From Oenanthe sinensis (lineage: Eukaryota > Streptophyta > Magnoliopsida > Apiales > Apiaceae), in NCBI GenBank assembly GCA_028671895.1, contig JAPMAC010000209.1:20296501-20360500 (forward strand): a DNA stretch of 64,000 nt, given 5' to 3'. Shown piece after piece: positions 44,901-56,900 of the stretch. Each line of letters opens with the position of its first letter. Positions within the stretch are counted from its first letter, which is position 1. The position numbers and the translations under genes are program-made. The notes under the pieces were generated by a model. That model searched no databases. It was not told the origin of the DNA and was given only the letters and a program-made list of their open reading frames with translations.

Positions 44901-47900
44901 AGGAATGGAATTGGTGAGGAGAAAGGAGACCAGAAGATGGCAAGGAAATGTCATGTAGCCTAGTTAAGGTCCGACGGAGTCGGGGGGCAAGTACTCCCGA
45001 TCGAAGGCACGGATACATGAGAGTAGTAGACAATTCCTTCAGGAGTTATATTTAGAAGGATTATTAAGTAGAAATAAGGTTCTATGGAACCACTAGGAAC
45101 CAAGAAGTTGTTACCCCAAGTGGAAAGTAACTTATTATTATGTAAGGGTAGAACCCTCTTTGACTTGAAGATATACTTCAAGATATTTTAATGAAAGTTT
45201 ATTTTAGTATCCTTGAACTCTTTTGTTATGTTATTATTAAACACGAAAACAACTTTGTACCAATACACATAACGTAAAATGCAAAAGAGAATGCATGAAC
45301 GTAATTAGAGTGCCGAGTACTGAAGGGGTTCAAGGTACGAGAATAAAAGATAAAAGCCACGCATGGCCAACGTGGATAGTAAGCGGTAAAGCCTTGAGAG
45401 GCCTGGCTAAGGATGAAGGATTCCCCCAAGAAATTAAACATTGGAGGAAACCAAGGTTCAAAAACCCATCAATTATGTCAGTAAGATTCTGCATGGCGCA
45501 AAGTTGAATAACTCAAAGGTTGAGAATTTTGCTTCAAGAAAGCTACGCCTATACTTAGAGGCGCACGTCATTGAGGTCTTGACAGACCAGCCCCTTGGAA
45601 GCACAATTCGACCTCAATCCAGGTCTATGGAAGTCAAACCATGTAGGGCTCATCGACCTCAATCCCATTTCGACCTGGATGAGGAATTAGGCCTTAGTTC
45701 GACCTCATTCCAGGTCGATGAGAGGTCAAACCCTGTAGGGCTCATTGACCTCATTTCAAATCGAAGATTGCAGAGCCATGAGGCCCCAAGACATTTCGAC
45801 CTCAAAGGTTTTTGAGGCCTAATTCGACTTCAAACGAGGTCGAAGCAATCTCAGTAAGACATTTCGACCTGGGAGGAAAAACGAGTGTTAGTTCGACCTC
45901 ATTCCAGGTCGATAGGAGGTCAAACCCTGTAGGGCTCATCGACCTCATTCCAAGTCAAAAATTACAAAGCCTTGAGGCCCTAAGACATTTCGACTTGGGA
46001 GGAAAAATGAGTGTTAATTCGACCTCATTCCAGGTCTATGGGAGGTCAAACCTTGAAGGTCTCATCGACCTCAATCCCATTTCGACCTAGGTGATGAATT
46101 AGGCCTTTGTTCGACCTCGATCCAGGTCTATGGGAGGTCAAACCTTGAAGGTCTCATCGACCTCAATCCCATTTCGACCTAGGTGAGGAATTAGGCCTTT
46201 GTTCGACCTCGATCCAAGTCTACGGGAGGTCAAACCTTGAAGGTCTCATCGACCTCAATCCCATTTCGACCTAGGTGAGGAATTAGGCCTTTGTTCGACC
46301 TCGATCTAAGTCTACGGGAGGTCAAACCTTGAAGGACACATCGACCTCAATCCAGCCCCTTGGAAGCCAAATTCGACTTGGGCTTGAAATTGAGGTTTAT
46401 TAGACCTCAATCCAGGTCTATTTGACCTGGTGCTCAAATGAGGTCTGAGACCCCTCAAGTTAGTCAGACGAGGTTTGAGACCCTTCAAGTTAGTCAGACG
46501 GGGTTTGAGACCCTTCAAGTCAGTCAGACGAGGTTTGAGACCCTTCAAGTCTGTCAAACGAGGTTTGAGACCCCTCGAGTCAGTCAAGTGAGGCACGAGG
46601 CCCCTCAAATCAGGTCTACAAAAATTAATTGGGTAAAAATAGAAATTATTATTATTTAATAATAATAATAATAATACCCGGGTTGGACTTTATTCGAATA
46701 AAATTTTATCCGAGTGGGACACTTCCAAATCCGAAATCAAATTATTCCAAAATAAATATTAGTATTATTTATTAATGATATTTGGAAAAAATTGAAGTGC
46801 AAAAAAAAAAAATCTTGATCGACCTCAAATGAGTTCGAAGTTAACGACCTCAAAAGTTTCGAGTTGGACACAAAAACGACATTCAATTCGACCTCAACGA
46901 AGTCGTTCACGAGCTGAAGATACTTGGGTGGCCAAACTACAAATTGGTCACCCAAGTTTGATAAAACTTACGAAATGCCCCCTGAGGTTTGAAAACTGAT
47001 GATAAGTCCCTTGAAGTTTATAGACTTACGAATTCTCCCCTAAAATTTGAAAGTTGACGATTACTCCCCTGAAGTTTGTAAATTAACAAATCAAACCCTG
47101 CAAAATTACAAGTTGATCCCTGATGGAAAAATTATACAAAAAATTCCTAAATTCTTATGAAAAATACCTGTTGGTACATAAAAAAATCCTAAATTCTTAG
47201 GAAAAATACCCGTGGGTACACAAAAAATTCCTAAATTATTAGGAATGATTAAGAAAAATATCTGTAGGTACATAAAAATTCCTAAATTATTAGGAATAAT
47301 TAAGAAAAATACATGTAGGTACATAAAAATTCCTAAATTATTAGGACTAATTAAGAAAAATACATGTAGGTACATAAAAATTCTAAAATTATTAGGAATA
47401 ATTAAGAAAAATACATGTAGGTACATAAAAATTCCTAAATTATTAGGAAAAATACCTGTAGGTACATAAAAATCCCTAAATTATTAGGAATAATTAAGAA
47501 AAATACATGTGGGTACATAAAAATCCCTAAATTATTAGGAATAATTAAGAAAAATACATGTGGGTATATAAAAATCCCTAAATTATTAGGAAAAATACAT
47601 TTGGATACATAAAAATTCCTAAATTATTAGGAATAATTAAGAAAAATACCTGTAGGTACATAAAAATTCCTAAATTATTAGGAATAATTAAGAAAAATAC
47701 CAGTAGGTACATAAAAATTCATAAATTACTAGGAATAATTAAGAAAAATACCTGTAGGTACATAAAAATTCCTAAATTATTAGGAAAAATACCTTTGGGT
47801 ACATAAAAATTCCTAAATTCTTAGGAATAATTAAGAAAAATACCTGTAGGTACATAAAAATTCCTAAATTATTAGGAATAATTAAGAAAAATACATGTAT

Positions 47901-50900
47901 GTACATAAAAATTCTTAAATTATTAGGAAAAATACCTTTGGGTACATAAAATTCCTAAATTATTAGGAATAATTAAGAAAAATACCTGTGGGTACATAAA
48001 AATTCCTAAATTATTAAAAATAATTAAGAAAAATACTTGTAGGTACATAAAAATTCCTAAATTATTAGAAAAAATACCCGTAGCTACGTGAAAATTCCTA
48101 AATTATTAGGAAAAATATCCGTAGGTACTTGAAAATTCCTAAAATATTTGGAAAAATTATGAAAAATACCTGTGGGTACACAAAAATTCCTAAAATATTA
48201 AGAAAAATTATGAAAAATACTTGTGGGTATATAAAAAAATTCCTAAAATATTAGGAAAAAATATGAAAAATACCTGTGGGTACATAAATAATCCTAAATT
48301 ATTAGGAAAAATATCTGTGGGTACAAAAAAAATTCATAAGTTATTAGGAATAATTAAGAAAAATACATGTGGGTACACAAAAATTCCTGAAATATTAGGA
48401 ATATTACGAAAACTACTTGTGAGCACCATATGATCCCTAAAATATTTGGAAAAATACAGAAACACCTATGGGTGATACAAAATCATGAAAATTGATTTGA
48501 AATAGAAGATAATCATGAAATTCGACCTCAATTAAGGTCGAAGTGAAGCCAAAGCCTTGAGGTCAATCGACCTCAATTACTAATCGACCTGGATGTACAT
48601 TTTAAGTATAGTTTGACCTCAATCGAGGTCGAATCGAAGATAAAGCCTAGAAGGTCTATTCAAACTTTTAATAAAATTCGACTTCAAACGAGATCGATAA
48701 TCGTCCTCGATTATTTTTCGACCTCTAGGTAATTTGAGGCATAGTTCGACCTCAATCGAGGTCGAAAATGAAGCTCAAGCCAAGGTGGCCTATTCGATCT
48801 CAAAGCACCAATTGACTTCAAATGAGGTCGAAAATCAATCACTACAGCCAGTCGACTATAATGAATAATTTATCTTTAAATTCGACCTCAACGAGGTCGA
48901 ATTCAATCCCAGAATTAAGTTTCGACCTCAATATCCAATTAAGGCCTAATTCGACCTCAATCGAGGTCGAACTCCACTCCAGTCCCATGTTTCGACTCCA
49001 AAGAGCCATGAAGGCCTATTCGACCTTAAACGAGGTTGAAATCGACTTCAATCATAGATTTCGACTTCAAGGGATTTTGGAGCCTAAATCGACCTCAATC
49101 GAGGTCGAAAATGACCTCACTTAAAGGTTTCGACCTCGAGGCTTCTTTTAGGCCAAAATCAACCTCAAACGAGGTCGAAAATCGACTCCAAGGCATTATT
49201 TCGACCTCAAGGATAATTGAGGCCTAATTCGACCTGAAACGTACAATTCAACCTCGAGGGTTTTTGAAGTCGAAAATCGACCTCGACCCTGGTCGATTTA
49301 GAGCAGAAATGCAAAAATCATCTTTGACAAAAAAGCTACGAGAAAAAGTCCTTTGAGGACCGATTTATTAACTCTCTAAAAGAATTAATAAATAAAGGCC
49401 CGAGCCCAAAAAACGAAATAAGGTTGACTGAAATAAGTGAAAAGCCCGGTACGACATTTAAAACACTTTGTAAAACTTTTACGAAAACTCGCGAAGTTTT
49501 CCCAAAAGTTGGGGGCAAATGATATGGGTAAAAAATAACCCTAAGGAAACAATAAATATAGCATTTATTATTTCATTTATTAGACCTAGCATGGTCCATA
49601 GGCTTGGGCCCTTGAAACTAACAAGAAAAATAAATCCAAGGATCAACTGGATTTGTAAATCTAGCCCACAAGCTCTGTTGAAGCCATAGGCCCATTAAGC
49701 CTTTGTTATTAATTAATTTCATAATTAATTAATAAAGGCTCAGTAAAGGCCCAAGAAACCTGTTGAAGGCCCTCATCCTAGAAGGATCTAGAAACCCTAT
49801 TTATTAATTAATTACGAAATTAATTAATAAATCCTCAATTAAAGGCTTGAAGAGTCCTACGAGACCCCTCGTCTGTGGAAGGCTCTAGAAGCCCAATTTC
49901 AAAGATAAACCTCATCTGCTAGAGTCCAACGAGGGCTCTCATTCCTAAGAGGTTTCAACAACCTTACGTCAGTAGGAGACTTGGCCCCCAAGTCTCCTAA
50001 CCCTAATCTAACTCCAAGGCCCTCGTGCGCCTATATAAAGGGCCTAACCCCTCAAAATTAGAACTACGTTTTGGCTTGATTCTCTAAACACAACAGAGAT
50101 ACGTAGGCAGTTAACGAGGACCCGAGTTAGTCACGAAATGTTAACGCAACCATTAAAGCTTGAAGCTCCCCCAAACCCTAGCATTAATTGCGTATTAAAA
50201 ATAACTCGTTTTTAATCCGTAACAGCACCTATGTTTTACCATCTGTTTCAGGATGGTAAGTTGTGTTAAAACACAGCTCAGTTCCAATTTTTTTACACAG
50301 GGTCCTCCAAAATATCCCGTAAACTTTGTATCTTGATCAAAAGTTATGGAGACTGAGGAACACTGTGTGAATGGAATATCTCTTTGAAATAAAGTTATGC
50401 AGTGTGTAGGGTCGTCCTTTGCCTTTCGACAAGGAACAAAATGAGCCATCTTTGAAAATCGATGCAACACTACCAAGACAAAATCTGATCAACTTTGCGT
50501 ACGAGGTAAACAGACCAAATCCATGCTTACATCATTCCATGAAGCTGTAACACCCCCTTCCCAAAATGAGATGAGGGGTTACTTCCAAACCATAAACCTG
50601 TATACAGAGTACTAAAATCCACCTTGTAATAAATAAATAGGTCCAATAATGTCTCTCAAATTAATATTAAAACCTCCAAAATAATTCAAAATGATAAATG
50701 CGAATAAATCCAAAATCTCTAATAATGAAAATGACTAAAATAATCTGAGAAGTTCAAATGTCCTAATAAATGAAAATAAGGAAGCTCTCCATCACACAGC
50801 CCAAGATCCCCCTATGTACCTGCCAGAAGAAAGAATACGGCATGAGCCAAATGCCCAGTACGGATTGGAATACTGTTTTATAAAACAGAAAGAAGATATA

Positions 50901-53900
50901 TATTTTGACAGTTATAAATAAACATTAATTTTTAAAACAAGGCTGAAGCAAAAAGGGGTTAGGATATTTCATACCGATACAGAACAGATAACAGATACAC
51001 ACATCATAGGGTACCTAATGCGTGCAACAAACCGGACAACGTGTACGGCATATACAACGTCACCGTCAAATAACAAATCACAAATCAAATCAGACTCTGG
51101 GTGCACCCACGTATCCTCAAACAAATATCAAAATGGCCAAAGCTCACCACCTGAGCTAACAGAAGGATACGCCGTGACTAATCACACTGCCACGGAAGTG
51201 TCATGTCACTGGTGCCGCAATGACATGGCTGTAGTACCCCTACAGCTGGTTAAATCGGTATACCCTATATCACTCTAAGGGTTCAAATAAAATAATTTTC
51301 ACAATTTTAAAATCACCTGAACAGATTAGATATGTATCATACATAAATTTTGAGAATCGTAGAAACAAATATTTAAATTTTCGAAACAGACTTTCAAATA
51401 ATTTTTGGAAGATCAAAATAATTAAAACGAATAATAACGGAAAGAACAGATTACGAACGGAACGAATTAAATATAACTAATCCTAAAAAGAGTAGCACTG
51501 AAAAGAAAGGGGACGAAATCCGTACCTCGAAAATAATAATCTCAAACACTACCCAACTCCACAAAATCTGAAATCGACTCGCTAAACTCCTGTCTCCCGA
51601 TCTAAGCACATAAATATAATTTATTATTATTACCCAATTACTAATATATATACACTGGATTAATATATTTAATCATAATATGTTCGTTTGCCTAACTAAT
51701 GCATGCCGTTTTTATAGATAAATCAGTTGACAGAAGTTTTAGAAAAGCATTAATAAAAATAATTATTAAATACTAAAATTATGAAACATTAACATGATTG
51801 TGTGGACAAGACATACACATGACTTGGATGAACAGATAGAGTACTAGTTAGATTATAAATATATTACCTGTGTGTTGCGAGAGTAATGCTTAACCATGAA
51901 TGCATATATACAGTGCTATACTAGTATAATCAATTTATATATTAATCAAACAAGACACTGGATTGGCTAATACAATAGTTTAATAGACAATATCTAACTA
52001 TCTTTAAGTATGACATATAATGCCTACAAAATACCTATAAAGGAAACTAGCATCACTGTACACCGGATTTGTACAATTATAAAGTATTATAAATACAACA
52101 TTCACCATTATAATAAAAAGAGTAGTTAATAATTACTCCCTCCGTCCCGGCCAAATGTTTACATTTGGTCCGGGCACGGAGACCAAGGATAGTGGGTGTA
52201 ATAGTGATTTTATTGTTAAAATAAATGAAATAGTGGGTGTAATAGTGTAAAGTGTTGAAAAAGTGGAGTGAAGTAGTGGATGTAATAATATATTTATTGT
52301 TAAAAGTTACTATTTTTAGTAATGTAAAGAATTGGGTGGGACGTCCCAAAAAGGAAAGTGTAAAGAATTGGTTGGGACGGAGGGAGTATATATGATGCAG
52401 AAAATTTTATAAATATGAATACTTGATTAGCTGATGATAACCTATGGCTGAAAAGTGATTCTCTGCGGCTAATTTAGTGTTGATGTGTAGAGATGTATGC
52501 TATGTTTATATATTTATTTATATAAGCCTACTAAATTCCTACTCCGGATATAATTCTACCTTTTTCTAATATAAATCTAATTTATTTATAAACTCTATTA
52601 CTAGTCTAATTATTTTATTACAAATTCTATTCTAAATCAAAATACAATATAAATAAATATTATTATTAAAACTAATATTACTAATTCTAATTCTAATTAT
52701 TAACACCATTATTAAAATAAATAAAACAACTATAAAAAAATACGGATATTACATATATACCCCCTTAAAAGGATTCCGTCCCCGGAATCTAACGAAACTA
52801 AAACTCATACCTGAATCAAATAAATGCGGATATTTTTCACGAATAGATTCTTTTAACTCCCAAGTAGCCTCTCTCTCAGAATGGTTCTTCCATAAAACTT
52901 TAACAAATGGAATAGTTTTCTTCCTCATAATTCGTTCCTCTCGAGCTAAAATAGTTTCAGCTTCTTCCTCACAAGAAAGATCTTCCCTAATCTTATGTAA
53001 CGGATATTGAACTACGTGCAACGGATGATACTTGTAACCCCTTAGAACAGACACATGGAACACATTATGCACATGAGATAACTGTGGTGGCAATGCTACC
53101 CTATAAGCAACTTCCCCCACTCTCTCTATAATGTCAAAAGGACCAATATATCTTGGACTAAGCTTCCCTTTCATACCAAAACGTTTAACACCCTTCCAAG
53201 GAGACACCTTCAAAAACACATGATCACCAGGCCCAAATCCACCAAATTTTCTCTTTTGATCTGCATAGCTCTTTTGACGCGATTGAGCATCCTTTAAATT
53301 TTCTTTAGCCTGTTCTACCTTTTCGTTAGTTACCCGAATCAACTCTGGCCCTTCAATGACACTTTCTCCAACCTCATTCCAACAAGTCGGTGCTCTACAT
53401 TTTCTACCATACAACGCCTCAAATGGTGGCATGCCAATGCTCGCTTGCCAACTATTATTGTATGCAAACTCCACAAGGTACATATACTTGTCCCAATCAC
53501 CAGACCACTCCAAAGCACAAGCTCTCAACATATCCTCCAATGTCTGAATAGTCCTCTCTGATTGTCCATCAGTTTGTGGGTGAAAAGCTGTACTATAATT
53601 AAGCCTCGTACCCCAAGCTTGCTGAAATCCCTTCCAAAAACGCGAAGTAAACCTCGTATCCCTGTCTGAAACTATCGACACAGGCACACCATGAAGTCTA
53701 ACAATATCCCGTTAAAATATCTCTGCCAATTCATGAATAGGAGTAATCTCTCTAATAGGCAAGAAATGAGCTGATTTTGTAAGTCTATCAACTACCACCC
53801 AAATAACATCATTCTTCCTGAAGGTCCTTGGTAAACTGGTCACAAAATCCATGGTAATGTTTTCCCACTTCCAAACTGGGATATCCAACTGCTGTAACAG

Positions 53901-56900
53901 TCCACTAGATCGCTGATGTTCAATCTTCACCTGTTGACATGTAAGACATTTCCCCACGAACTCTGCTATGTCCTGTTTCATCCCACTCCACCAAAAGTGC
54001 TTCTTCAAATCTCGATACATCTTAGTAGAACCCGGATGAATAGAGAATGAAGAACTATGAGCCTCAGTCAAAACTGCTTCACGAATCGCTACGTCTGAAG
54101 GTATACACAATCTACTATCCAACCATACCACACCATGATCATCAACATGAAACTCCGTTTGCTTACCATCTGCCACATTCGATCTAATAGTTTCTAGCCC
54201 TGTATCATTTTTCTGAGCTTCCTTAACCCTTGAGACTAGATTTGATTCCACCTTCAAACTTGCCATGCTTGCAGCTGATCCTCCAACATACAGCTCCACA
54301 CTCAAACGCTCCATATCTGAAATAAGGTGCTGCTGAGTAATAAGAGATGCAACACTTCCCAAATTCTTCCTACTAAGTGCGTCTGCCACTACATTCGCCT
54401 TTCCTGGATGATACTGAATTTTAGCATCATAATCTTTAATAAGTTCAAGCCACCTCCTCTGCCTCATGTTTAACTCTTTTTGTGTAAAAATGTATTTGAG
54501 ACTCTTATGATCAGTGAAGATGTCACAAGTCTCTCCATACAAATAATGCCTCCAAATTTTTAAGGCAAAGACCACTGCTGCTAACTCCAAGTCATGGGTA
54601 GGATAATTTACCTCATAGGGTTTAAGCTGCCTAGAAGCGTACGAAATCACCTTCCCATGCTGCATAAGAACACACCCCAAACCCCTCTTAGAAGCATCAC
54701 TATAAACCTGATATCCTCCACTCCCTGATGGTAAAACAAGTATAGGGGCTGACACCAACCTCTTCTTTAACTCTTGAAAACTCTGCTCACGATCATCATT
54801 CCAATCAAACTTAACACCCTTCCGCATCAACTGAGTCAACGGCAAAGCTATGGATGAGAATCCCTCTACAAAACGCCTATAGTAACCTGCCAAACCCAAG
54901 AAACTCCTCACCTCTGTCACAGTGCTAGGTCTCGGCCAATTTGTGATAGGCTCGACTTTTGCAGGATCCAACTCAATTCCTCTACCAGACACAATATGCC
55001 CCAAAAATGCAACCTGCTCCAACCAGAATTCACACTTCGAAAATTTTGCAAATAATTTCTTCTCCCTCAAAATTTCAAGTACAATGCGCAAATGCTCCTC
55101 ATGCTCTTCCTTACTCCTAGAGTATATTAAGATATCATCAATGAAAACCACAACGAACTTATCCAAGTAGTCATGAAAGACCCTATTCATCAAATCCATA
55201 AACACAGCTGGTGCATTCGTCAACCCAAAAGACATCACAAGAAACTCATAATGACCATATCGAGTGCGAAATGCTGTCTTCGGAATATCCTCATCCCTTA
55301 CTCGTAACTGGTGGTAACCAGATCTCAAATCTATCTTCGAAAAGTACTTTGCCCCTTGTAACTGATCAAACAAGTCATCAATGCGTGGTAAAGGATACCT
55401 GTTTCTGACAGTCACCTTATTCAACTCCCTATAGTCAATACACAGTCTCATAGACCCGTCCTTCTTCTTCACAAACAACACTGGAGCACCCCATGGAGAT
55501 ACACTCGGCCTGATAAACCCCTTATCCAATAAGTCTTGTAATTGCTCTTTTAATTCCTGCAACTCCAACGGTGCCATTCTGTATGGCGCCTTAGAAATAG
55601 GCTATGTACCTGGAACAAGCTCAATAGTAAACTCCACTTCTCTTTGTGGCGGCAAATCAGCTAGATCTTTTGGAAATACATCTGCATACTCATTCACAAC
55701 TGGATAATCCTCAATGCAAGGCTCATCCTTAGACGTATCCCTCACAACAGCAAGATAACCATCACAACCCTTAGACAAAAGTTTATTTGCCTTTAGAGCT
55801 GAAATAATTTTAACCACTCCTTTTGGTTGAGATCCCTTGAACACAAATTCTGGTTTATTTACATTTCCAAAGATCACACATTTCCCCGGACAATCAATTG
55901 TTGCACGATGTTCACTCAGCCAATCCATACCCAGAATAATGTCAAAGTCATGCATCAACATCGGAAGCAAGTTAACCTTACAATTCCTATCTCCCACAGC
56001 TATCGGACACCCTCTGTACTCCTCAGAAATAATAATAGAATTCCCCATTGGGGTAGCAATACACATACGAGGATCAAGTAATGAAGGTAAAACTCCAAGA
56101 TAACGAGCAAATGATAAGGACACAACAGAATGAGTCGAACCAGTATCAAATAACACATAAGCTTCACGTGTACCCACGTGAAGTGTTCCAGAAACGGTAC
56201 CTGAGTTAGTTGCTGCCTGATTAGCGGTTAATGCAAACACTCTGCCTGAAGGATTCTTCTGGTTCTGCTGACCTCCACTACCAGTTCCTCCACTGCCACT
56301 TCCTCCACCACCATTATTACGTGACACTGTACAATCCTTTGCCCTATGCTCCATGCTACCACACAAGAAACATGCTCCAGTCTGTCTATAACAAGCCCTG
56401 CCCGGATGATGTCCACCACAGATAGCACAAGGAGCAACTGGGATCATATTGGGGTTTCCCCCATACACTGAATAACGGTCTTGCCCCTGTTGACGGTTCT
56501 GCCACTGTCTAGGCTGTTGCTGAAACTGTTGATTATTCTTCTGACCACCATACTGATTCTGACCATAAGTTGACTGAGACCTGTTATACTGATTCCTTCC
56601 ACGCCACTGTCCCTGCTGATTATCATGTCCTCCATTCCATTGCTTACCCTGCACTGAACCCTGATCATCTCTTCCTCTTTTACGATCATTCTGAAACCTG
56701 TGAGCTCTAAAATCACTGCGTTCCTTCTCAATATCTTTAGCTGCATCAGCCACCTCTGCCACACTTGGAAATTTGAGAGAGATAATATGACCCCTCAAGT
56801 TAAGTTTCAACCCCCATTTAAACTTTTCTGCCTGTTGTGCTGCATTTCCTGCAATTGTCCCAGCAAATCCAGCTAACCTGATAAATCTTGCCATATAGTC

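Larger units (their letters stand above)
41882..50224 (+). mobile_element. Gypsy-3: non-autonomous Tat-like gypsy element rich in tandem repeats
   Basis: LTRs 41882-42585 (704 bases) and 49520-50224 (705 bases), a few percent divergent by eye. Perfect target duplication GCACC (41877-41881 and 50225-50229), lying in Gypsy-2 integrase. The primer region is TTTGGCGCCGTCTGTGGG; the polypurine tract GTTGGGGGCAAA ends at 49519. Gag and protease are present, but RT core, second RNase H and integrase are gone, leaving a short RNase H remnant (about 45435-45595). About 3.7 kb of several tandem-repeat families follows. It is the same family as Gypsy-1. Movement would require enzymes supplied in trans. 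Confidence 0.95.

Noticed and set aside
47106..47469. Open frames of 85-106 codons on both strands over the tandem array
   Set aside because: They follow from a repeat length divisible by three and show no domain.
47130..48480. CRISPR-like look of regular 51-base repeats
   Set aside because: The whole unit repeats without unique spacers, it lies within a plant LTR element between Gypsy-3 pol remnant and 3' LTR, and two unit lengths are mixed.
51018..51278. 86-codon open frame, identical to one at 58124-58384
   Set aside because: Both lie at the same place in the two LTRs of Gypsy-4; identity reflects the LTR duplication, and no domain or codon signal is seen.
55827..56425. Plus-strand open frames over Gypsy-4 Gag-protease
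   Set aside because: They are antisense shadows of a recognised coding region.
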